DNA of 64,000 bases from Torreya grandis (lineage: Eukaryota > Streptophyta > Pinopsida > Cupressales > Taxaceae), in the NCBI GenBank assembly GCA_037957365.1, contig JARHVA010004251.1:626001-690000 (forward strand), read 5' to 3'. The position numbers and the translations under genes were made by a program. Below, in pieces: positions 24,274 through 34,289 of this stretch. Numbering within the stretch: position 1 is the stretch's first letter; each line of letters begins with the position of its first letter. The notes under the pieces are model-generated. The model did no database searches and was not told the DNA's origin. It saw only the letters and a list, made by a program, of their open reading frames with translations.

Positions 24274-25172
24274 ATGTCTGGATGGGATCAACTTGGGTCA
24301 AGTAGGAGTAATGATGATAGAGGTTAGGGACAAAATTTTGGTAGCAATGTTAACCAATAACATTTTAATAGAAACATTTAGAAATGTGGTTTTAGAGTTA
24401 GGAGATTTGGCCCTAGGTTTCATAGAGGTGATAGGATGTCTATTCATTTCGATATAATAGACCTTGAATGTTAGAATATCCTAAATAATTTACCTTTCAA
24501 TCTAATAAAAAATAGGAGCAATAGGGGAAATAGAAGATTTTATAAGCATAGGTTTGGTGCTAGGACCCTTTCACATATCATTTTTTTGTATCATCTACAA
24601 AGTAATCTGCATCATTTCCCAATTCAGTCATCCAAACTTGAAGGAATTGAGCCTATTGTTGAACCACAGCCTGATCACAGAACCACCCAACTTGAGATTG
24701 AAACAACTCATGGTAAAAATTTTATCAATATTTTCATTCTTTCAGTTTCAAATGAGCTTTCATCTCCTCATATAGAGCCTATTTTGGGATGTAGGAAGTT
24801 AGGTTTGACATCTTTTCATAGTGAACCCATCATAGGATGCAAGAAATTGAGTTTGGAGAAACCTATTTTAGTAGGTAGAAAGTGTATGATTGAGATTCAT
24901 CCTTTTGCTTCAAATATAAGATCAACCAGTCAGAATGATATAGGTTTACCAATTGAGGTCAGAGTGCTCAAATGAATCAAGTTGAAAATTGATGACAATA
25001 CAAGTGATTCTAGAATGAAGTTGGTGCAATTTACATCAATCAAAATGGAGTATAATGAAGGTGTTAATGAGCATGGGAATCCTATTATTGAAGTAATTTC
25101 ATATTATAATGACTACTGGATGTCATCTAGATAGAATTTTTATTCTTTAAGTTGGACTATAGTTGGTAGATA
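24274..25172 (+). pseudogene. unidentified decayed ORF, about 300 codons
   Basis: I do not recognise this protein. From the ATG at 24274 (MSGWDQLGSSRSNDDRG) one frame can be followed to about 25172 with only about seven stops, including ones consistent with TGG-to-TAG decay. The longest clean part is 24586-24975. The N-terminal third is rich in Arg, Asn, Gly and Phe. The middle has a short internal repeat, EPILGCRKLGL followed by EPIIGCKKLSL, then PILVGRKC. It lies downstream of element 2 on the same strand, so it could be an accessory ORF in that element's 3' end or LTR. A captured host fragment is the alternative. Confidence 0.5.
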
Positions 25173-25869
25173 GTTTACTTTCAGACTTGATATTTCGACT
25201 TGCAGTTTTGATACATAAACTTTCAGATCTTTGAGAATTTTGAAAAGTATAGCAGATTTAATTTTTGATATATATATGCCTAAGTTAATTTTAGAATATG
25301 CATCATGGTTTGATATAGATAAAATTTTATTAAACTTTGACTTATCTATTTAATAATTGATATGAATATTCTATTTTATTAATAATTGATGAGGGCCCCC
25401 ACCTGTTAAGATAAATACCTAGTCTATATTTTAAAAAAACTTGATCTATTAAGACTTTTAAGTCTTAATTAAACATATTCTTAACCCATAACTATTTATA
25501 ATTAATTGAATTTTTAAGTCAATTAGTTAATGTAAAATAATAACTAACTAAGGTTGGTTATAACTTATTTTTCAACTAAGTTTGGAGCATAAAAGAAGAT
25601 CAAGGATTCATTTGAAAATATAAGAACAACACATATATTGAAGACTTATACATTTTGTGAATTTAATGATTCATCTCTCTTTATTCTATGCAACTTATTT
25701 GAGATATCATGACTTTTACAAATAGATCCAATAGTATTTTATCTGATAGTTGAGTAATTACTTAGGTAACATAGGTATATCTAGTTTTTATTATCATTTA
25801 TAATAGATTATCTGAAGATCATCAAGTTTAATATCTTTTGATGATTACTATTTGGTATTCAACCTAAAT
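25173..25869. other. gene-free AT-rich spacer
   Basis: Nothing coding was recognised. A short GC-rich patch, GAGGGCCCCCACC near 25390, stands out in otherwise AT-rich DNA and might mark an element edge, but I cannot support that. Confidence 0.4.
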
Positions 25870-26614
25870 AATGATGAACACTTCACTATTTTATGACATC
25901 TCATTGATATTTTTTTATTATAGAAGTTGTCTCTCAAGATATTTGTAAAGCAAGATGTTGGTTCTCTCAATAAAATCTATCTTATTTTCTAAGATGACTC
26001 TCCTCTGAGACTTACATAATTTATTGTATTTTATATTTACTCTGATTTTAAATATAGTTTTTGTTTATCTTATATTAATTTAGTTTTGATTTTTGTTTCT
26101 TATTTTATATCTTTATTTTTCTATCTGTTTAGTTTACTATTTTATTTCTGTTTGCTTTAAGTAATTTCTTCTATATATATATAAACCTAAACTAGAAGAA
26201 AGGAACTAATCAAAGAACAGTTTATATGAAAACATGGAGAGTCCATGTTTTCATATAAACTGTTCTTTGATTAGTTCCTTTCTTCTAGTTTAGGTTTATA
26301 TATATATATATATAAGAAATTACTTAAAGCAAACAGAAATAAAATAGTAAACTAAACAGATAGAAAAATAAAGATATAAAATAAGAAACAAAAATCAAAA
26401 CTAAATTAATATAAGATAAACAAAAACTATATTTAAAATCAGAGTAAATATAAAATACAATAAAGTATGTAAGTCTCAGAGGAGAGTCATCTTAAAAAAT
26501 AAGATAGATTTTATTGAGAGAACCAACATCTTTCTTTACAAATATCTTGAGAGACAACTTCTATAATAAAAAAAGATCAATGAGATGTCATAAAATAGTG
26601 AAGTGTTCATCATT
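25870..26614. repeat. large near-perfect palindrome (fold-back), arms about 370 bp
   Basis: The left arm (25870-26239) and right arm (26241-26614) are reverse complements around a centre at 26240 (CATGGA GAG TCCATG). By eye the arms differ at about five single bases plus the length of one TA tract, so they are roughly 98-99% identical. The outer ends read AATGATGAACACTT and AAGTGTTCATCATT. There is virtually no loop. No transposase or clear target duplication was seen. Confidence 0.93.
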
Positions 26615-26623
26615 ATATATATA

Positions 26624-26761
26624 TAAACCTAAACTAGAAGAAAGGAACTAATAAAAGAACAGTTTATATGAAAACATGGAGAGAAAGATATATATATCTT
26701 TCTCTCCATGTTTTCATATAAATTGTTCTTTGATTAGTTCCTTTCTTCTAGTTTAGGTTTA
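26624..26761. repeat. second palindrome, 69-bp arms
   Basis: It starts 10 bp after the first palindrome. The arms run from TAAACCTAAACTAGAAGAAA to its reverse complement, centred at 26692/26693 in AAAGATATATATATCTTT. Its arm is the same module that forms the inner 60 bp or so of the large palindrome, so that module is present four times, alternating in orientation. Arm differences are about two bases. Confidence 0.93.
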
Positions 26762-27370
26762 GTTTTAAAGTTCTTTATTAGATTTATTGTTGTTTTGTAG
26801 GTTAGTCATAGTTTAGTTTAGATATGAGATTTATTTAGATTTTAGATTATAGTTCTAATTCTGTTTTAGTTTAGATTGTTGATTAGACCCTTCTACTTTA
26901 TTCTTTAAAGTTTATTAGACTTGTTAATTATTAATCGGCTTATTATTTCTTAGATTGTTAGTTTAATTTGTTTTTATATTTTAGTTTAATCTAATTGTTC
27001 TCTATTTGCTTTTGTTTTTATTAGTCTGTTAGTTGTTGTTTATCATGTTTCTTGTGTGTTTGCTTTACTTGATTGAATATCTATTTACCTTGATCTTATC
27101 TCAAATCTATTTATTGGTTTTCTTTTGAAGTTACTTAGGAATATTATAGCAGAAACAAGATATTACTTGAACTATATTATTTTACTGAATTAGATTTATT
27201 TTGTTCAAGAGATTATCTAATTCATAGGTTTTATCTATCGGATAGGATATATTACAAAGTCATATCTAAACTGATTTATGTTTTGATAAAGTGAATTTCT
27301 AATATTATAATGGAGTATGTTACATTTGATGACTTATTTATTATTTCTTAGAACATTTCAAAACCCCTCA
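26762..27370. other. gene-free T-rich stretch
   Basis: This stretch lies between the palindromes and the truncated integrase of element 3. It is rich in TTTAG/TTAGTT on the plus strand. No coding or LTR match to the rest of the window was found. Confidence 0.45.
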
Positions 27371-27374
27371 CATC

Positions 27375-28130
27375 TTTAGGATCATAGTTGAACATTTAGA
27401 ACCCCATAATTAGATTGGTACGATTCCAACTTAAATTTTGAAATAGGAAAAAAGGTTGATTTATTGATGATATAATTTTTCATCATCAACACATTGCCTT
27501 GAGAGTAATAGTTTGATGAAAACTTGAGTATAATGTTGTTGTCATATGCCAATTCAATCATATTAATGGATATAAAATTGAATCCATTATCATAGACCAG
27601 AGACACTGGTGTGTCAAACTTTGTTCATATATTATCCTCCAAGAATTTGATCACATCTTTAGTCCTGCACTACTTGGTTGCCACTCCTTCAGTCCATCTT
27701 ATGCAGTAGTCAGTATTAGGCAGAATATATTTGTGATTATCTAAGGAATTAGGGCTGATGAACCATACAAAGTCTAGTCCCCATTAGGCAAAGGGTTTAT
27801 TAATAATTATTGGCTTTAATGGCATGCCTAATTTGGGCTCTTTAATGTTGAATATTTGACATGAGGGGAATTATCTCACATGCTTGTGAGAATCTTTGAA
27901 GATAGTAGACTAGTAATAACCAGCTTTAAGGATCTTGTGGGTTGTAGTCCTTCCAGATGGATGTCTAGTTCTAATATTCTCATGAAAAGTGCTCAGATTT
28001 TAGCTGCTTCTTCCTTGGAAATACACCTTAGGTAGATGCCTTCAAATTTCTTTCTATTTAATATCCCATCTTTGATTAGGAAATAGGTTGTCTTGAGCCT
28101 TAAATCTCTTTTTTTTCTCTACTTAATACT
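27375..28130 (-). pseudogene. integrase of element 3 (truncated)
   Basis: The linker near 28000-28110 (FLIKDGILNRKKFEGIYLRC) and a decayed zinc region lead into a core with LVYDNGFNFISINM near 27560-27600, keeping the second catalytic Asp. SSNYYSQGN near 27500 marks the approach to the catalytic Glu, which is no longer readable. Stops are frequent. Element 4 continues about 500 bp further, so the C-terminus is missing. Confidence 0.82.
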
Positions 28131-28258
28131 ATAGGATAATAGCCGTTGATTATGAAATGAACAATAGGATCATACCAATCATTGGATTGAAAGATTTATT
28201 AATCAACCTGCATAACACTTAGTTTGGGATTAGTATTAGCAATTAACTAAATTAAGCC

Positions 28259-29430
28259 TTAGCATCTTACCAACTTGGAAGTCTTCATCTCTAGATCATA
28301 TTCTTGAAGGACATACATCCACTTAAATCTCCTTTCTCCAATTTCACATTGAATCAACATTAGCTTAGTGGCAGGGTTTGGCAAGATTGCATGCACTTTA
28401 TTCCTAAGAATATAATGCCTATATTTATTCACTACCTTGACTAAATAAAATATTTGTTTTTCAATCAAAGAATAGTTCAAATCTGCATTTTTAAGGTTAG
28501 TAATTATGAAATCAATGGGGTGATCATACTTATCTATCTTCTGAGTTAGAATAACAACTATTGTATGATTAGAGGCAAAGAAATAAAGATAAAAATCTTT
28601 AGTGAAGTCTGGGCTTATCAGGATTAGAGCTTGTCCAATTGAATATTTGATGTCTTTGAAAGCTTTCTTAGTCTCCTCATTCCATGTGATCTTGATTTAT
28701 TTATTCAACATGTCATTCAATGGCTTTACAATCTCTAAAAAACTAGAAATGAACTTTCTCATAAAGTTGATTTGACAAAAAAAGACTTCAATTCCTTCCT
28801 ACTGTTAAATGGTTTGATATTGTATTTACTCTATCAGGGTCTATAGAGATCCCCTCTTTGGTTATGACATGGCCTAATAAATTTCCCTAAGTTAAAAAAA
28901 AAATGTTTTTCTTGGGATTGAGGGAGATTTCATACCTTCTACACCTTTAAAATACATGTTGTAAGTATATGATGTGGTCTTCCCTAAATTTTGAAAAGAG
29001 AGTCAAGTTATCCATGTAAATAATAATACACTTACCAATAAGTCCTTGGAAAGAATGATCCATTACTCTTTGAAAGATTTCACCTACATTGATTAATCCA
29101 AAGGGTATTCTATTATAAGCAAAACTATTCCACTTAGTAATAAATGTAGTCTTCATCCTGTCTTCCTTATTCACTAGCACCCTAAAAGTCTATCAAGAAA
29201 AGACATCATAGCAGAACCAAAAAAATTTTTAGATAACTTGGTCAAAAGAAGGTAGGGGATAATTATATATTTTTAGATTCTCTATTTAGATTTTTAAAGT
29301 CAATGCACAATATGATTTCATAATTTTTCTTCCTAATTAGTACTAAGTTAGCTACCTTAGTGGAGTGTCTAATATGAAACACTATCTTAGCATCTAGTAA
29401 CTTCTTAACTTATTTGTATATCATTGGTTC
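28259..29430 (-). pseudogene. RT and gypsy RNase H of element 3
   Basis: RT residues include EIILCIDFKNLNRESK near 29290-29330, then TFITKWNSFAYNRIPFGLIN and IIIYMDNLTLFSKF near 29000-29030. The catalytic YMDD has become YMDN. The RNase H domain is at 28259-28720 (DFYLYFFASNH; LNYSLIEKQIFYLVKVVNKY). Frame breaks fall near 28800-28940 and 29190-29280. Confidence 0.88.
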
Positions 29431-29556
29431 TAGGACAAGGTTAACTATCCTTTGTTTTTACCTAAATGGCTTGTAAGCTTCCTTTAGAGGTATGGTGTGG
29501 GTTATGACTCTAGGATAAAAGATATTTAAGTCATCATAGGATCATACTATTACATA

Positions 29557-29830
29557 TTAATATTTGGTCAATAGATCTTTAGCTCTCTTGATTTCTATGC
29601 TTGTGAAGATTGTACCAATTTTTACCAGTTGAGTTTGACCTTGGGAACCTAGGTTAATTACATTGTAATCCTTCCCATTCACTTTGGGAATCCTGACAGT
29701 CTCAACTAGTCTATCTGAATCAAACAGTCTCTCTAAGGCAATCATTCCTTTTAGAATCTTATTGTCATTCAATTGAATGACCTTGTCATCAATCTTGCCT
29801 TTAACTTTGTCATCACCAAAGGTATTCTCA
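29557..29830 (-). pseudogene. linker between first RNase H and RT, element 3
   Basis: An open stretch beginning MNDNKILKGMIALERLFDSD leads through ESYDDLN-like residues into RT. Equivalent linkers exist in elements 1 and 4. No catalytic motif was seen. Confidence 0.6.
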
Positions 29831-29929
29831 TTGACTTCATCAATGATGTGTGCCTCAAATACTCATGAGCTAGTCATGAAGTCTATGATATGTTGATCAT
29901 CATTGAATACTTGAAAGTGGTTGACATTA

Positions 29930-30420
29930 TCTAGTACTTAGATACATGGGACTAATTCAATGATAAGGCTTTGTAAATTGGAATTTTGATTGGGCTTAAG
30001 GTTGGCTACAATTGAAGCAAGTTCATCAATAGTCTTGTTTTCCTCCCTAACGATTGACACAATGTTGAAAGTATCAAAACATTCAATTAAGTCCCACACT
30101 CTAAAATTATATTTCTTAAGATAGGACAACTTGCATTGATATCTACTTCTAATCTAATTAACTACTAGTTCAGAATCACCAAAAACTAATAGTTCTTTGA
30201 CCTTTTGTTTGATTGTAAATTGTAATCCAAGAATAAGTGCTTCATTCTATATAATATTGTTACTGCATGTGAATTAGAGTTTTTAAGATGCATTGTATTC
30301 CTTCCCAAGGGGATTGATTAACACTATTACTACTTCAAAACTTGACTTACATCTAGCACCATCAAAATATAACTTCTATAATCTAGGCATAGCATGAGAA
30401 TTTTTGGAGTTACATAACTT
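29930..30420 (-). pseudogene. additional RNase H upstream of RT, element 3
   Basis: KLYFDGARCKSSFEVVIVLI near 30340-30380 carries the first Asp. LLVFGDSELVVN near 30170-30200 carries another catalytic Asp. The C-terminal part at 29938-30129 (MSYLKKYNFRVWDLIECFDT) is open and nearly identical in pattern to 43314-43553 of element 4. It lies between protease and RT. Confidence 0.85.
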
Positions 30421-30479
30421 TGGGGAATCAAGAGTGTAAAAACCTAGATCTAAGTTAACCATGTTAACCATCTCATTGG

Positions 30480-30950
30480 TTTCATTGCAATTGGTGATCA
30501 TATGCTTCATCTTGGGCTTCCTCTCTATCCTGATCTAATTGGAAACTCCTTTTAAGGGTAACCACATGTGTGAACAATCAATAGACACATAATAATTCAA
30601 TGATATGGTCCAATCTCTACTTAGAAGCAATACATATGCATTAGGAATATCCACCACTTGGATGTCAATAAACTATTGTATCCTTAGTTTAGAAGAAATT
30701 TGCATGTGAAAATTCAACAATTCACCTATCAATTTGACTCTTGATTTATCTAATTGAGTCACAACCCTATCAGATGATTGGAGTCAAACTTAATAACTCA
30801 CAAATACCTTTAGGCATGATGTTAGAAAAAACACTTAAATCTAGCAAGCAATCATGTATATTCTTACCAAATATCTTGATTGTAAGCAGGAAAGGTGGAA
30901 CATCTGCCTTATTTTTGTGTATTTTAACTTTAGCCTGTGTAGTCTTTTAA
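30480..30950 (-). pseudogene. protease of element 3
   Basis: VPPFLLTIKIFGKNIHDCLL near 30860-30910 is followed by DLSVFSNIMPKGI, where the Asp-Ser/Thr-Gly loop has lost its Gly. Downstream, LLSRDW near 30620 matches the C-terminal motif. It aligns with the element 4 protease at 42520-42890. Confidence 0.8.
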
Positions 30951-32645
30951 GACTTACCAAGATTATTAGACAAATATTACAATAAAAAATCCCTTTGTTC
31001 ATTAATCTAAGTCAACTCATGTAAGGTAATGTTAGCTTTGATATTTTTCATGTCCTCTACTATATTATATCTAGTCTTATTGAGAGAATTAGATGCATCA
31101 GTACTATTTTTAGAAGTACTTCCCTTTAGAGGCTCTAGATTGTTGTATAATGTAGTATCAGGAGTGTCAAAGTTATTTGGTGGGGTTGAGGTATTCAAAG
31201 GTTACTTTTATTACCTATTCTTCAAAGGATAGGTCTTTTTTAGATATTAATAAAAAGCATGAATCTATTTAGGGATATCCTCAGGCTCATTCTCTTCTCG
31301 AAATGGGAACTCAAATGTCTCCACCATGAGAGTTGGATCAGAAGATTTAGATGAATTTAAAGAACTTGAAGTAATTACACCATTGTATTTATTAGGCACA
31401 ACTTTAAAATTATCTAACTCTTCTTGAAAAGCTTTAAAGGCATTGAAAAATTATAGATAATCTAATTCATCATGCTTTGAAGTATAATGAACTCTACAAT
31501 AATCAGGTAAATCTACATCACTAATATTTATATCAGGCACATTCTTATTAGTAGATGACTCATGGTTATGATTGTTGTTGTTATTTTAAAACCTATTTGA
31601 AGGCCTATTGAACCTTTAGAAAGAGAGGTTTTTGTTAGAGATTTCTCCAATATTTCCAACTTGCTTTTATAGTTGAATGAAATTAGTGCTTAGATTTTGA
31701 ACCATATTTAAGATAGAATCATTCTCATTATTTGGTGCCTCAGAATTATACACTTGAGTATTGATATTGGTTTTAGGCATCAAAGATATCTAATATTGTA
31801 GATGAGATCCATTGGTAGAGTTGTTCAAGAATCATAGGTTTTAGCCAGTATGTACATGAATCAAAGGTAATTGGTTCAAGACTGGAAGTTGATTTAAGGT
31901 AGGCATATTTTGATTGGTATTAAGAATGACATTAAGAATAGGCAAATTTGGATTAATGTTGGAAATACTATATGCCATTTGGCCTTGGGGTTAAATCTGA
32001 TCATTAATGGTCATGATTTCAATATAAGCTATGGCTAGTGTATTAATAACATGAATAGATCTTTTGAGGAACATAGAAGTCATGGGATCCAATGAATCTT
32101 TGTAAATCTCTAAGGCTAAAGCCTCATCAAGTCTGTAAGGAGATATGGTTCTACTAAACATTTTATGGAATATGGCATTAAAGGCTCTTATGGGCTCATT
32201 TGAATCTCTTTTGACTATGGTAAACTATTAGTACATGACACATGGACTAATGATTTTGCCAAAGTGATCAATGAAGTAATTATTAAAATCATTATAACTA
32301 GCTATGTAGTTTTCAAGAAGGTTAAGGAACCATTCTTATGCAACATATTTGAAATTAAATGGGAACAACTTGCATGTTACATCTTCATGAATAACATTCA
32401 AAAGTATTAAAGTATATTTGAAACTTTTAATGTGTTCTTCAACAGTTACAACACCATTGGGACTAAAAATAGGCAAATATTTTTTAGGATTTCAAGGAAG
32501 GTCATATACCACACCTAGCATATTGATTGAAGAATCACCCAGCCAAACCATACCTTGATATGGATTAAACATAGGAGCACCCTAAATTGGTGAAGTTGGT
32601 TGAGACTTTGAAAGTCTACACTTACCTTTGTCTCACCTAGATCTC
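30951..32645 (-). pseudogene. gag of element 3
   Basis: A capsid-like part lies at about 32150-32600 (YQGMVWLGDSSIN near 32540; EEHIKSFKYTLILL near 32430; EWFLNLLENYIAS near 32320), followed by an Asn/Ser-rich section. The knuckle DYCRVHYTSKHDELDY near 31480-31520 has the spacing CX2HX4HX4C, with the last Cys now Tyr. The tail at 31007-31198 (PPNNFDTPDTTLYNN) matches 42260-42430 of element 4. Confidence 0.82.
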
Positions 32646-33242
32646 CAATGAAATTCTAATGAAATAAGAGGAACCCTTATATTTTAATGTGATGCGGTCC
32701 TTATCCTTGGTAATTCTAGCTTGAAAGCTTTGAACCCTATTTGAAATACGATGTGTAAATATTATCTTTTTAAATAAAAATGGTTAGACTTACACATTAA
32801 GATTTTTTTCCATAAATTTATATAAATAATGATAAAGGACATCAATATTTAGCTAAATTAGTTCAAAGATATGTCCAAATATGCAAGTATGAGTGATATT
32901 TACACATTTCAAGCTCAACTAAACTCAATTTTACTGAGATCCAATCAATATTTGAAAAAAATATCTATTACTAACCTCAAACACCTTGGATTTACAAAGT
33001 TTAAGCTGTCTTTACCATAATTTATTATATATATTCAAAGAATATCTATCTTTGTCTGAATAAGTAAAAAAAATGATCTGAAACCATTAATATCAATGAT
33101 TTATACACAAATATGCTAAAATAAACATAAATATGCAAAGAATACATCAATATTTGAATAAAATTCACCAAAATTAGCAAATATGTTGTAAATATTCAAA
33201 GATTTAACGACCCTCCTTCTAGCACCAGTGGAACACATTCCC
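32646..33242 (-). other. leader of element 3
   Basis: This untranslated stretch between primer site and gag aligns with 40242-40847 of element 4. No coding was seen. Confidence 0.65.
33211..33227 (-). promoter_or_regulatory. candidate primer binding site of element 3
   Basis: The minus strand reads TGGTGCTAGAAGGAGGG, 15 bases inside the LTR end. Element 4 has TGGTGTTATAAGGAGGG at the equivalent place, 15 of 17 identical. It resembles tRNA-Leu-type primer sites in its first part, but the tRNA is not assigned. Confidence 0.6.
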
Positions 33243-34055
33243 TATTAATGCCCAAGCATGTATCACAAGTAGTTTTTAATGTTTAAAAAACATTACTCAT
33301 GTTTGCATCTATAGAATCCAATGAATGAGTTCCAAGTTGTGATAATATTTATATCTTTGGTGGAATAGAGGCATAAAAAGTGACTGTTTCATAAATTTAT
33401 ATTAGTTAGTGGTTGGGAGCCATCATGGCTCAATAGTTGATCTTTGATTTTAAAGATGATCTATGTTGTTTAAAGTGAATTATGCTCAAACCTAAGTCTA
33501 AATCTAAACCAAGATGAGTATTCACAATGAAGTTAATCTAAGGCGAATTTATAAAAATGGGAGGAAAAGGAAGGATGGGGTAGAAAAGAGAGGTGTTGTT
33601 GATCTTTATTTCAAACATTATGACAAAGTTTCAATTTCGTCTGAACATACATTTAACCAATGTGTAACATGAAGTAGCATAAGCTCAAATCCTATCACAC
33701 ATCAGGAAAACATCTAAGGAAGGTATGAAAAAATGCAAATAAGAATCAAATTCACTTTAATATTTTTATCCTTATAAGCAAATAACATTAGCTCAGATGC
33801 AAGAAGATCAAAGAAAGTGAAGTAAACCTAAGAACCTTCAACTAATCTAGCATTAGTATAAATTAGCAGCGCTGCATTTAAAGATGCATATCTAAAATTC
33901 ATAAGAAATATTCAAATCTAAAAATAAGACTAGACAAATGAGAGAGAAACCATGATAGCAATTCACATAAGCAAATTAGAAAAACTTTGCATAACTCCTT
34001 GCTTATATTAATTTTCTCAAAAGTTACAAATAGTTTTGGCTCCAAAAACTCCCTC

Positions 34056-34063
34056 CTTTTATA
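34056..34063 (-). promoter_or_regulatory. TATA box of element 3 LTR
   Basis: TATAAAAG on the minus strand, followed by GAGGGAGTTTTTGGAGCC. It aligns with the TATA boxes of both element 4 LTRs, about 820 bases before the LTR end. Confidence 0.75.
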
Positions 34064-34289
34064 ATAGACAATACCTCTTTATATAAAAAATTCATGAGGT
34101 ATGCCGATTAGTCATGTTAAATATTAAGGACAACTATCCTTTTATAATTATTTGAGAACATTTTAGACATTATAAAATGACTAACCTATAGGCAATGTGC
34201 TTTACAAGTTACACATGATTTTAAAAAATAATATTCTATTTTCAAATATCATACAATGTTTCTATACAATAGAATATCCTAAGTCAACT

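Larger units (their letters stand above)
27371..33242 (-). mobile_element. Ty3/gypsy element 3 (Tat-like), body, 3'-truncated
   Basis: The minus-strand body with leader, gag, protease, RNase H, RT, RNase H and integrase is homologous throughout to element 4 (plus strand). Its 5' LTR runs from 33243 to 36716 and, beyond the element 4 insertion, from 51096 to 53880. The integrase becomes unreadable near 27370 and no 3' LTR follows, so the 3' end has been lost by deletion or rearrangement. The outer 5' LTR edge cuts the protease of element 5. Confidence 0.88.

Noticed and set aside
24554..24775. Second open frame overlapping the unidentified ORF
   Set aside because: Hydrophobic, out of frame with the longer conserved-looking frame from 24274, and without its own support.
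25870..26761. Classical DNA transposon or MITE with terminal inverted repeats
   Set aside because: The inverted repeats meet at the centre with no internal region, no transposase is present and no target duplication was found.
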